NCBI GenBank assembly: GCA_003131925.1
Contig: PKWC01000106.1
Span: 1-9,506, forward strand
DNA length: 9,506 bases
Source: Alphaproteobacteria bacterium
GTDB taxonomy: Bacteria; Pseudomonadota; Alphaproteobacteria; Micropepsales; Micropepsaceae
Direction: 5' to 3'
In this document: positions 1-7,062 of the stretch, one piece after another
Layout of the letters: every line of letters begins with the position of its first letter
How positions within the stretch are numbered: the stretch's first letter is position 1
The notes under the pieces: model-generated
What the model was told of the DNA's origin: nothing
Seen by the model: the letters and a program-made list of their open reading frames with translations, nothing else
The model's database searches: none
Translations under genes and position numbers: made by a program

Positions 1-991
1 AGGAATGGCCGGTTTTCCAATAGTCGGTAACGACGCCGCGTGCCTTCAGCACGGGATCGGTTTCGAACAGGCTTGTGGACTTCACGTCGACGACAAATTT
101 TGCGTGCTCGTGCCGTGCGGAGAGATCGCGCGCGAGCAGAACGCCGACCTTGTCGGCGAAGATTTCCTCGCCCCCGTCGTCGACGACGCCGCAGCGGTCG
201 CCGTCGCCATCGAAGCCGAGGCATATCTCTGCACGGTGCGCGCGCACGGCGTCGGCCATCGCGTGCAGCATCTTCATGTCTTCGGTGTTGGGATTGTAGT
301 TGGGGAAAGTGTAGTCGAGCGCGCAATCGACCTCGATCACCTCCGCGCCGACGCGACGCAAAGCCTCGGGCGCGTAGGCGCCCGCCGTGCCGTTACCGCA
401 GGCGACCGCAACGCGCATCGGCCGCGACAGCTTGTGTCCCTCGGTCACCGCTTCGAGATAGCGCGCGCGGATGTCGCTTACGCGCGAAAAGCCGCCGCCC
501 GCGCGCGGCACACTCTTGCCGCCGAGCACGATGTCCTTCAGGCGCAGCATCTCGTCAGGCCCAAAGGTGAGCGGACGCTCCGCCCCCATCTTGACGCCGG
601 TCCAGCCGTTCTCGTTGTGGCTCGCCGTCACCATCGCGACACAGGGCGCATCGAGCGCGAACTGCGCGAAGTAGGCGACGGGCGTCGTCACCATGCCGAT
701 ATCGACGACTTCGCAACCGGCGCGCATCAGCCCGACGGTGAGCGCCTGCTTGATCGAGAGGGAATACGACCGGTAATCGTGGCCGACCGCGACCCTGGGA
801 ACCACGCCGCGCTCGTGAAAATAGGTGCCGAGCCCGAGCCCCAGCGCCTCGACGCCCAGAAGGTTGATCTCCTTGCCGAAGAGCCAGCGGGCGTCGTACT
901 CGCGAAACCCATTGGGGGTGACGAGCGGTTCGGTTTCGTATTCGTAAGTGTTCGGCTTGAGATCGGAGCGGGGCAATTGCGGCATGGGCAT
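1..991 (-). CDS. manB: Phosphomannomutase/phosphoglucomutase, 3' end cut by window edge
   Basis: Interconverts hexose 6-phosphate and hexose 1-phosphate (mannose and/or glucose) in the cytoplasm, feeding nucleotide-sugar synthesis for surface polysaccharide. About 330 residues are present; the family usually has roughly 450-500, so the C-terminal part lies outside the window. Seen directly: an N-terminal GFREYDARWLFGKEINLLG stretch (about residues 28-46), the phosphoserine loop TASHNENGWTG with the acceptor Ser at residue 124, and the Mg-binding loop DGDGDR at 261-266. The NENGWTG form and the N-terminal segment recall the rhizobial NoeK-type mutases rather than AlgC; this is from memory of the family. 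The start is ambiguous between ATG at 991 and in-frame ATG at 985, neither with a strong Shine-Dalgarno. It lies 79 nt after the DUF1289 gene on the same strand, so it may be operon-linked or have its own promoter. Family call is sure; substrate preference and symbol less so. Confidence 0.93.
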   Translation of the reverse strand, partial: MPMPQLPRSDLKPNTYEYETEPLVTPNGFREYDARWLFGKEINLLGVEALGLGLGTYFHERGVVPRVAVGHDYRSYSLSIKQALTVGLMRAGCEVVDIGMVTTPVAYFAQFALDAPCVAMVTASHNENGWTGVKMGAERPLTFGPDEMLRLKDIVLGGKSVPRAGGGFSRVSDIRARYLEAVTEGHKLSRPMRVAVACGNGTAGAYAPEALRRVGAEVIEVDCALDYTFPNYNPNTEDMKMLHAMADAVRAHRAEICLGFDGDGDRCGVVDDGGEEIFADKVGVLLARDLSARHEHAKFVVDVKSTSLFETDPVLKARGVVTDYWKTGHS

Positions 992-1070
992 CTCATTGGA
1001 ACGTTCGTGCGGAATTCCTATCGCAAAGAATGGTCACGTGAAACGAATCGTTCCCTCCGGCAGGACCACT

Positions 1071-1268
1071 TCATCGTACAAGTTCGGTTTTGCGCGCGGG
1101 CAATTGTTGCATGACGCGGGCGCGCTCCTGCTCGCTCATCGATGACCAGCGCGCGATTTCGTCGAGCGTGCGGCCGCAGCCCGCGCACAAACCTGTCGCA
1201 GGATCGATCGCGCAGACCTGAATGCAGGGCGAAAGGATCGGCGACGGCTCGCGAGACAACGCGTTCAC
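1071..1268 (-). CDS. DUF1289 family small cysteine-cluster protein
   Basis: A 65-aa protein with the DUF1289 signature: SPCIQVCAIDPATGLCAGCG at residues 13-32, followed by RTLDEIARW and an MSEQERARVMQQLP tail. Cysteines 15, 19, 28 and 31 form C-x3-C-x8-C-x2-C, suited to binding a metal or Fe-S cluster; members are often annotated as probable Fe-S proteins, but I know of no established function. The start is GTG at 1268-1266, overlapping the TGA stop of the upstream acyl-CoA dehydrogenase as GTGA, with GGGAG four bases upstream. A longer reading of this frame from 1493 would run through the dehydrogenase gene and gives non-family sequence, so it is rejected. The overlap implies translational coupling to the dehydrogenase. 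In other proteobacteria, as I recall, DUF1289 genes sit next to unrelated genes, so the neighbour is weak evidence for function. Confidence 0.9.
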   Translation of the reverse strand: MNALSREPSPILSPCIQVCAIDPATGLCAGCGRTLDEIARWSSMSEQERARVMQQLPARKTELVR

Positions 1269-2500
1269 CGTGCTCCCGGCACCTTGTTGAACGGCACGTC
1301 CTTGTCCACGCGGATATCCGGCGGCAGACCAAGGACCCGTTCCGCGATGATGTTGCGGAGGATCTCGTCGGTGCCGCCCGCGATGCGCAGTCCGGGCGCG
1401 CTCATCCAGCCGAGCTGGAAAGCACCGTGCGCGGGCGCATCCTCGCCCTTGAGCGCTCCTGCCTCGCCTTCGAGCTCCATCGCAAAGGCACAAAGTTCCT
1501 GTAGCTTGCTCGCCACCACGATTTTCGCGATCGAAGCTTCGGGGCCGGGCTGCTGCCCGCGCGAAAGCGCCGTCATGGTACGGTAGGTGGTGTATTTGAG
1601 ACCGGCGGAGCGCACGTACCAGTCGGCGATGCGTTCGCGCACGTGGGCGTTCTTGAGCGCGGGACCGTCTTCGAGTTCGAGCTCGCGCACGAGCGTGAGC
1701 AACTCCTTCACGTCGAGGCCGCCGCCAAGTCCGCCGCCCACCGCGAGACGCTCATGCATGAGCGTCGTCAGCGCGACCGTCCAGCCCTGCCCGACTTCGC
1801 CCAGGCGCTGCGCGTCGGGAATGCGCACATCGGTGAAAAACACTTCGTTGAAATTCGCGCCTCCCGAAGCCTGGCGGATCGGCCGGATCTCGACGCCAGG
1901 GGAGCGCATCGATAGGAAGAACATCGTCAGACCCTTATGCTTGAGCGCATCGAAATCGGTGCGTGCCAGCAACAATCCGTAGTCAGAGAAATGCGCGCCC
2001 GAAGTCCAGATCTTCTGGCCGCTGACGATCCAGTCGGCGCCGTGCTTCTCGGCACGCGTGCGCAGACCCGCGACGTCCGAGCCGGCGGCCGGTTCGGAGA
2101 ACAGCTGGCACCAGATTTCCTCGCCGGCAAGCGCGGGCGCGACATAGCGCGCGCCGACGTCCTTCGAGGCATAGGCCATCAGCGTCGGAATGCACATGCC
2201 CAGACCGATGGCAAACATACGCGTGTCGGGCACGTCGAATTTCGCTTCTTCCTGATTGTAAATCGCTTGCTGAATCGCGGTGCCGCCGAGTCCACCCGCT
2301 TCTTTCGGCCAGGCGATTCGCGCGTAGCCCTTCGCCGCCTTCTTTGCCTGCCAGGCTTTGGCCCCCGCCATGACGTCGCGCGAATCGCCGAGCCCCAGAT
2401 CGTCGGCTTGGTCATTGCGCGCGGGCGTGGCGTTGTCCGCGAGCCAGGCATGCACCTCGGCGCGGAACGCGGCTTCCTCCGGTGTATCTTCAAAATCCAT
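1265..2500 (-). CDS. Acyl-CoA dehydrogenase, probable catalytic subunit (411 aa)
   Basis: FAD-dependent alpha,beta-dehydrogenation of an acyl-CoA thioester, passing electrons to electron-transfer flavoprotein; cytoplasmic. The three-part fold is visible: N-terminal helices (about 1-125), a beta domain with QLFSEPAAGSDVAGLRTRA (132-150) and the FAD-contacting GQKIWTSGAH (161-170), and C-terminal helices ending in AGGTDEILRNIIAERVLGLP (374-393). The loop Glu of medium-chain enzymes (YEGT) is Gly here (AGGT). However, Glu250 in MHERLAVGGG aligns by eye with the helix-G catalytic Glu of isovaleryl-CoA and long-chain dehydrogenases. The start ATG at 2500 has AAGGAGA with GGAG seven bases upstream. 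Length is near the family norm (380-420). It follows a second dehydrogenase by 16 nt and overlaps the DUF1289 gene by four bases. Substrate cannot be read from the sequence; branched or steroid/terpenoid side chains are possible by analogy with actinobacterial FadE pairs. Confidence 0.95.
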   Translation of the reverse strand: MDFEDTPEEAAFRAEVHAWLADNATPARNDQADDLGLGDSRDVMAGAKAWQAKKAAKGYARIAWPKEAGGLGGTAIQQAIYNQEEAKFDVPDTRMFAIGLGMCIPTLMAYASKDVGARYVAPALAGEEIWCQLFSEPAAGSDVAGLRTRAEKHGADWIVSGQKIWTSGAHFSDYGLLLARTDFDALKHKGLTMFFLSMRSPGVEIRPIRQASGGANFNEVFFTDVRIPDAQRLGEVGQGWTVALTTLMHERLAVGGGLGGGLDVKELLTLVRELELEDGPALKNAHVRERIADWYVRSAGLKYTTYRTMTALSRGQQPGPEASIAKIVVASKLQELCAFAMELEGEAGALKGEDAPAHGAFQLGWMSAPGLRIAGGTDEILRNIIAERVLGLPPDIRVDKDVPFNKVPGAR

Positions 2501-2507
2501 CGCCCGT

Positions 2508-2513
2508 CTCCTT
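2508..2513 (-). promoter_or_regulatory. Shine-Dalgarno of the 411-aa dehydrogenase
   Basis: On the minus strand the 16-nt gap between the two dehydrogenase genes holds AAGGAGA, with GGAG seven bases before ATG 2500. This fixes the start of the second gene and shows it is translated from its own site within the operon. Confidence 0.8.
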
Positions 2514-2516
2514 TAG

Positions 2517-3644
2517 TCAGGCTGCGTTGCTGCGTTCGAGCTCGGTCACAAGGCGATCCTTCCACACGCGCTGCGGACCGAGCGCAAGCGCGAGTTCGCG
2601 CGCCCGTTTCTGGAACAGATGGCAATCGGCTTCCCAGGTGAAACCGATTCCGCCATGCACCTGCACGCTTTCATTCGCCGCGAAATCGAAAGCTTGCGTT
2701 GCGGAGATGCGGGCGGCGGCGGCAGCGAGCGGAAGCTCGCGCGCGTTCGTCGATAGCGCCCAGGCGCCATAATAGGCGTTCGAGCGCGCGAGCTCGTTGC
2801 CGATATAGATGTCGGCGAGCTTGTGCTTGATCGCCTGGAACGAGCCGATCGCGCGCCCGAAGGCGTGGCGCGTGCGTGCGTAGTCCTTTGCCATTGCAAG
2901 GCAGGCATCGGCGCCGCCGACCTGCTCGAAGGCCATGAGAACCGCGGCGCGATCAAGCACCTGGCGCGCAATCTCCCACCCTTCGCCCACGGACCCCAGC
3001 AGCTCGGCGGCCACATGATCGAAAGTGAATTGCGCATGCTTGCGCGAGGGATCGATGCTGTCGAGCTTCTGCCTTCGAACGCGCTCTGAGTTGAGATCGA
3101 CGAGCGCAAGCGAAAGCCCGCGCTCGCCGGCTTCCTCACTCGTGCGCACGAGCGCGACAGTGAAATGCGCCTCCATACCGTCCGCCACCGCGGTTTTCGC
3201 ACCCGACAATCTGCCGGCTCGGAAGCTGGCGCGGATCGATCTGGGAGTGACGCCCCCGGGCGCCTCAACGCGCGCGAAAGTGCCGATGACCGCGCCTGAC
3301 GCGATTCCAGGCAGCAGCCGCTGCTTTTGTTCCTCACTTCCGGCAAGAAGCAGAGCTTGTGCAAACAGGCAGATCGTGGACGAAAACGGCACCGGCGCGA
3401 GCACGCGGCCGAGTTCCTCCGCGATGACGCACAGTTCGAGCGCGCCAAGGCCAAGCCCGCCATAGGCTTCGGGGATGGCCGTTCCGAGCCAGCCCATCTC
3501 GGCAATGCTCTTCCACAAGGCGGCATCGTATCCGGCGTCGCCCTCGAGCACCGCGCGGATGGTTCTGGGCGGACATTTGTCCGCAAGAAGCTTGCGGGCC
3601 TGCTCGCGCAAAAGCTTCTGATCTTCCGAAAAATCGAAGTTCAT
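2517..3644 (-). CDS. Acyl-CoA dehydrogenase, probable partner subunit (375 aa)
   Basis: First gene of the minus-strand operon. Acyl-CoA dehydrogenase fold: N-terminal FSEDQKLLREQARKLL (5-20), AEMGWLGTAIPEAYGGLGLG (48-67), then a C-terminal domain with the FAD and dimer motif RHAFGRAIGSFQAIKHKLAD (259-278) and HGGIGFTWEADCHLFQKRA (330-348). The middle-domain motif normally read as TEPxAGSD is degenerate here (ARVEAPGGVTPRS, 124-136). By eye, the helix-G catalytic position is Asp231 (VLDRAAVL) and the loop position corresponding to MCAD Glu376 is about Leu355, so neither usual Glu is present. With the adjacent 411-aa dehydrogenase this suggests an obligate alpha/beta enzyme in which this subunit mainly binds FAD or shapes the pocket, as known for mycobacterial FadE pairs; that pairing is inference. 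The start ATG at 3644 is preceded by AGGAAGG at about nine bases. Family is sure, role less so. Confidence 0.93.
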   Translation of the reverse strand: MNFDFSEDQKLLREQARKLLADKCPPRTIRAVLEGDAGYDAALWKSIAEMGWLGTAIPEAYGGLGLGALELCVIAEELGRVLAPVPFSSTICLFAQALLLAGSEEQKQRLLPGIASGAVIGTFARVEAPGGVTPRSIRASFRAGRLSGAKTAVADGMEAHFTVALVRTSEEAGERGLSLALVDLNSERVRRQKLDSIDPSRKHAQFTFDHVAAELLGSVGEGWEIARQVLDRAAVLMAFEQVGGADACLAMAKDYARTRHAFGRAIGSFQAIKHKLADIYIGNELARSNAYYGAWALSTNARELPLAAAAARISATQAFDFAANESVQVHGGIGFTWEADCHLFQKRARELALALGPQRVWKDRLVTELERSNAA

Positions 3645-3764
3645 CGGGCAGCCTTCCTTCCAGGCGGCACGATAGAGTCCCTGCGCGCAGCCGCCAACCG
3701 GGTGCGGATTCTCCTGTCAGCGGGAGCCTTTATCTGTCCAAACGTTCCAACCGGACGGATCGTC

Positions 3765-3779
3765 TTAACCACCATTTAA
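3765..3779. promoter_or_regulatory. Candidate CtrA-binding box (TTAA-N7-TTAA)
   Basis: TTAACCACCATTTAA is a perfect match to the full CtrA recognition form TTAA-N7-TTAA known from Caulobacter and other alphaproteobacteria. It lies in the divergent intergenic region, 52 to 38 bases before the TTG start of the rightward gene and about 120 bases before the leftward dehydrogenase operon. TTAA is rare in DNA this GC-rich, so a spaced pair is unlikely by chance (a rough estimate is of the order of 0.01 per window of this size). I could not place a convincing -10/-35 pair on either strand relative to it, so which gene it serves, and whether it activates or represses, stays open. Confidence 0.55.
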
Positions 3780-3795
3780 GGGCGCCTCTTTATCC

Positions 3796-3804
3796 TAAGG
3801 AGGT
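3796..3804 (+). promoter_or_regulatory. Strong Shine-Dalgarno deciding the TTG start at 3817
   Basis: TAAGGAGGT is close to a full anti-16S match. Its TAA is also an in-frame stop, so no start further upstream is possible. From GGAGG the gap is 13 bases to TTG 3817 and 22 to ATG 3826. The TTG is therefore favoured, although a weaker AAAAAGG at 3807-3813 would sit 12 bases before the ATG. Confidence 0.65.
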
Positions 3805-3816
3805 CGAAAAAGGATT

Positions 3817-4359
3817 TTGGCTCGGATGGCCAAGGCGAATTTCCACAAGAACCAGCGCGTTTACGTGAAGCCGGTGGGCACATGGGCGCTTATCGAGCGC
3901 GTGGTGCCGCATTGGGCGAAGGGTATCGATGAACCTTTGCGCGTTTACTATGATGTGGGATTAGGCCGCGAATTTGCCGCCGACGAATTGCAGGCCGAAC
4001 AACCGCTGGCGGAGAATGGCCATCGCGGCGACGAGAATTGGCGCGTCATGCGCGCCCGGAATAAATGGCAGCCGTCGGAAGATTGCGCACGCCATCCCAT
4101 CCCGGGCACCTATCCGATCGTTATCACGGGGCAGGCCGAGTGGGGCGGCTGGCGCGTCCCGGGTGCGGAGTACGATCTTGATCCTCTCCGCATCGAGCGC
4201 CAGGCCCGCCTCATCGCCAGCGTACCCCTGCTCGAAAACTTCGCGCAGGAACTGGTCCAATGGGCGCGCAAGTCCGGCGAGGAGATGCCGGTCGCGCTCG
4301 CAGATCTCGCGCACCAGGCGCAGGATATTCTTGCGAACGTGGACAAGATCGAAGCCTAA
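3817..4359 (+). CDS. Conserved-looking protein of unknown function (180 aa)
   Basis: I do not recognise a named family with certainty; the N-terminal stretch resembles uncharacterised alphaproteobacterial proteins. From TTG 3817 it has 180 residues, from ATG 3826 177. There is no signal peptide or membrane segment, so it is probably cytoplasmic. Residues about 10-60 alternate short strand-like segments rich in Val, Tyr and Trp (QRVYVKPVGTWALIERVVPH, then RVYYDVGLGREF and ADELQ), which could be a small beta-barrel of SH3/KOW type; this is inference. A middle part has GTYPIVITGQAEWGGWRVPG. The C-terminal third is predicted helical (RIERQARLIASVPLLENFAQ and onward to the end). It is 65 nt upstream of pepN on the same strand, so they may share a transcript, with a small hairpin between them (GACGG-CGGC-CCGTC, 4396-4409). 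The CtrA-like box just upstream suggests regulation. It is real by its strong Shine-Dalgarno and codon pattern. Confidence 0.85.
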   Translation: MARMAKANFHKNQRVYVKPVGTWALIERVVPHWAKGIDEPLRVYYDVGLGREFAADELQAEQPLAENGHRGDENWRVMRARNKWQPSEDCARHPIPGTYPIVITGQAEWGGWRVPGAEYDLDPLRIERQARLIASVPLLENFAQELVQWARKSGEEMPVALADLAHQAQDILANVDKIEA

Positions 4360-4424
4360 AGTCTCGCGGTTCCGTTCCTGCCAAAAATGCCCTAAGACGG
4401 CGGCCCGTCGCATTGAGGGCCCAC

Positions 4425-7058
4425 ATGCGCACCGAAGAGCCGCGCGCCGTCCGCCTGAAGGATTACAAGCCATTCGACTATCGAATCCGCGAGATCGCGC
4501 TCGACTTCGCGCTCGATCCGGAGGCAACGCGCGTGGTGGCGCGCATGCAGGTCGAGCGCGCAACGCCCGAGCCTGCGCCGCTTATCCTGAACGGCGAGCA
4601 CCTGAAACTCCTGTCGCTCAAACTGGACGGCCGCGCACTCGGAGCCGACGAATTTGCGCTCGGCCCCGAAACGCTCACCATCCACGCTGCGCCCGCGCGC
4701 TTTGGGCTCGAAATCGCGACCGAGATCGCGCCCGCCCGCAACACGGAGCTTGAAGGGCTTTACGTCGCGAAGGGCATTTTCTGCACGCAATGCGAGGCCG
4801 AAGGTTTCCGCCGCATCACCTATTTTCCCGATCGGCCGGACGTCCTCACCGTCTACACGACGCGTATCGAGGCTGCGAAGGGCGCGCTCCCGGTGCTGCT
4901 CTCGAACGGCAATCCCGTCGAGCATGGCGATCTTCCCGGAGGACGGCATTTCGCGGTCTGGCGCGATCCCTTCCCCAAGCCTTGCTATCTCTTCGCGCTG
5001 GTGGCAGGCGATCTCGGCCATATCGCGGACGAGTTCACGACCATGTCGGGCCGGCGGGTCGCGCTGCGCATCTATGTCGAGCACGGCAACGAGCCCCGCG
5101 CGCTCTATGCGATGGACAGCCTGAAGCGCGCCATGCGCTGGGACGAGGAAGCCTACGGCCGTGAATACGATCTCGACATTTTCATGATCGTTGTCGTGTC
5201 GGCGTTCAATTTCGGTGCGATGGAGAACAAGGGCCTCAACATTTTCAACGACAAGGTCCTACTTGCGAGTCCGGAGACCGCGACGGATGACGATTACGCG
5301 CGCATCGAAGGCGTCGTCGCCCACGAATATTTCCACAACTGGACCGGCAACCGCGTCACCTGCCGGGACTGGTTCCAGCTGTCGTTGAAGGAGGGGCTCA
5401 CGGTCTTCCGCGACCAGAGCTTTTCGGCCGCGATGCGCTCGCCCGCGGTGAAGCGCATCGACGACGTGCGCGCGCTGCGCATGCGCCAGTTCCAAGAGGA
5501 TGCGGGGCCACTGGCCCATCCCGTGCAGCCGCAGGCCTACATCACCATCGACAATTTCTACACGGCGACGGTCTACGAAAAAGGCGCCGAAGTGATCGGC
5601 ATGCTGAAGACGCTGGTGGACGAGGAAGGCTACCGCAAGGCGACCGACCTGTATTTCGCCCGCCATGACGGCCACGCAGCGACCGTTGAAGATTGGGTCA
5701 GATGTTTTGAGGATGCGTGCGGCCGCGATCTCAGCCAGTTCCGCCTCTGGTATGCGCAGGCCGGCACGCCGGTCGTGGAAGCCGAGGGCGTGTACGACTC
5801 CGAAAAGAAAACCTACGCACTCAAGCTGACGCAGAGTCTCGCCCCGACGCCCGGTCAGCCCGACAAGAAACCGATGCATATGCCGGTGCGGCTTGGCCTT
5901 GCGGGACAGAGCGGGCGCGCGCTGCCCCTGACGCTCGACGGCGAGAACGCGACGGGTCCCGAGGAACGCGTCCTCGAAATTACCGGGCGCGAACAGAGCT
6001 TCTTGTTTGTCGATGTGCCGGAGCCTCCCCTTCTCTCGATCGGGCGGAGGTTCTCGGCGCCCGCGACGTTCAGGACGAATACCGACAGGCCGGGACGCGC
6101 CGCCTTGATGGCGCGCGACCGTGACGCGTTCAATCGCTGGGAATCGGGCCAGGCGCTGGCGCGCGAGGTGCTGATCGAAATGGCCGGCGCCGCGCTTTCA
6201 GGTCGTGTCTCGACACCGGACCCGATCCTCGTCGACGCCATGGGCGAAGTGCTCGAGCGCGCGCATGAGGATCGAGCCTTTGCTGCGCTGATGCTCACGC
6301 CTCCTTTGGAGAGCGAGATCGCGCTCGCGATGCAGCCAGCGGATCCCGAAGCGATCCACGCTGTGCGCACGGACTTGATCCGCGTCTTTGCAGCGGCGCA
6401 CCGCGGCGCGTTCGAGAGAATCTACGGCGCGCACGATGCGGCGGAACAGTTCAGCCCCGACGCCGAATCGGCCGGCCGGCGCGCGCTGCGCAATGCCTGC
6501 CTGCGCTATCTGACCGCGGCGGACGACGAAGCGGCGGCGCGGCGCAGCGATACGCATTACCGCGGCGCGTCCAACATGACCGATATGATAGCGGGCCTTG
6601 CCCAACTCTCCCGCATGAATTCCCCGCTCAGGGAAATCGCCTTCGCGCATTTTTACGACCGCTTCCGGGACAACCCGTTGGTGCTCGACAAATGGCTCGG
6701 CCTGCAGGCGTCGTCGCCGCTTCCGGGAACGGTTCACGGCGTGCATGCGCTGATGAAGCATCCCTTCTTCGACATCAGGAATCCCAATCGCGTGCGCGCG
6801 CTGGTGGGCGCGTTCTCCGGCAATCATCTGCGCTTTCACGCCGCCGACGGGGAAGGCTATGCGCTGGTCGGCGAGGCATTGCGCACCCTCGACGCGATCA
6901 ATCCGCAGGTCGCCGCACGCATGGCAGGCGCCTTCGAAAACTGGCGCCGCTACGACGCGGCGCGCCAGGCGCTGATGCGTGCAGAACTCGAAGCCATGCT
7001 CGCCATGCCCGAGCGCTCCTCGAACCTGTTCGAAGTGGCGACCAAGATGCTGGGATGA
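4425..7058 (+). CDS. pepN: Aminopeptidase N (M1 zinc metallopeptidase)
   Basis: Removes N-terminal residues from peptides in the cytoplasm, a late step of protein turnover. It is 877 aa, the usual size of bacterial PepN (about 870-885). Seen: the substrate N-terminus motif GAMEN at 264-268, the zinc site HEYFH with His300, Glu301 (general base) and His304, and the third zinc ligand Glu323 in LKEGLTVFRDQ, giving HExxH-x18-E. Tyr384 in FYTATVYEKGAEV matches the transition-state Tyr of E. coli PepN. The C-terminal half continues as the helical domain typical of the family, without break. The start is ATG 4425 with GAGGG five bases upstream; the frame stays open back to 4260, but that part overlaps the preceding gene and is not PepN-like. 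It ends four bases before the stop of a convergent small gene. All catalytic residues are present, so it should be active. Confidence 0.98.
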   Translation: MRTEEPRAVRLKDYKPFDYRIREIALDFALDPEATRVVARMQVERATPEPAPLILNGEHLKLLSLKLDGRALGADEFALGPETLTIHAAPARFGLEIATEIAPARNTELEGLYVAKGIFCTQCEAEGFRRITYFPDRPDVLTVYTTRIEAAKGALPVLLSNGNPVEHGDLPGGRHFAVWRDPFPKPCYLFALVAGDLGHIADEFTTMSGRRVALRIYVEHGNEPRALYAMDSLKRAMRWDEEAYGREYDLDIFMIVVVSAFNFGAMENKGLNIFNDKVLLASPETATDDDYARIEGVVAHEYFHNWTGNRVTCRDWFQLSLKEGLTVFRDQSFSAAMRSPAVKRIDDVRALRMRQFQEDAGPLAHPVQPQAYITIDNFYTATVYEKGAEVIGMLKTLVDEEGYRKATDLYFARHDGHAATVEDWVRCFEDACGRDLSQFRLWYAQAGTPVVEAEGVYDSEKKTYALKLTQSLAPTPGQPDKKPMHMPVRLGLAGQSGRALPLTLDGENATGPEERVLEITGREQSFLFVDVPEPPLLSIGRRFSAPATFRTNTDRPGRAALMARDRDAFNRWESGQALAREVLIEMAGAALSGRVSTPDPILVDAMGEVLERAHEDRAFAALMLTPPLESEIALAMQPADPEAIHAVRTDLIRVFAAAHRGAFERIYGAHDAAEQFSPDAESAGRRALRNACLRYLTAADDEAAARRSDTHYRGASNMTDMIAGLAQLSRMNSPLREIAFAHFYDRFRDNPLVLDKWLGLQASSPLPGTVHGVHALMKHPFFDIRNPNRVRALVGAFSGNHLRFHAADGEGYALVGEALRTLDAINPQVAARMAGAFENWRRYDAARQALMRAELEAMLAMPERSSNLFEVATKMLG

Positions 7059-7062
7059 GGAT

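Noticed and set aside
1003..1017. Possible SOS box, GTTC-N7-ATTC
   Set aside because: One mismatch to the alphaproteobacterial GTTC-N7-GTTC form, and the downstream mutase is not a DNA-repair gene. Too weak to call.
5..1114. A 369-codon open frame on the plus strand
   Set aside because: It lies wholly antisense to the mutase and part of the DUF1289 gene, both of which have clear family motifs. Long antisense frames are common in DNA this GC-rich.
1269..1493. N-terminal extension of the DUF1289 protein
   Set aside because: It runs inside the dehydrogenase gene in another frame, and its sequence does not resemble the family.
2546..3586. A 346-codon minus-strand frame overlapping the 375-aa dehydrogenase
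   Set aside because: Its translation is rich in Arg and Ser with no family motif, whereas the other frame has full dehydrogenase motifs.
3725..3765. Possible leftward -10 box (GATAAA on the minus strand)
   Set aside because: No acceptable -35 at 15-19 bases, so no promoter is called for the dehydrogenase operon.
4260..4424. Upstream extension of the pepN frame
   Set aside because: It overlaps the preceding gene, its residues do not look like PepN, and ATG 4425 has a good Shine-Dalgarno and gives catalytic positions matching E. coli PepN within three residues.
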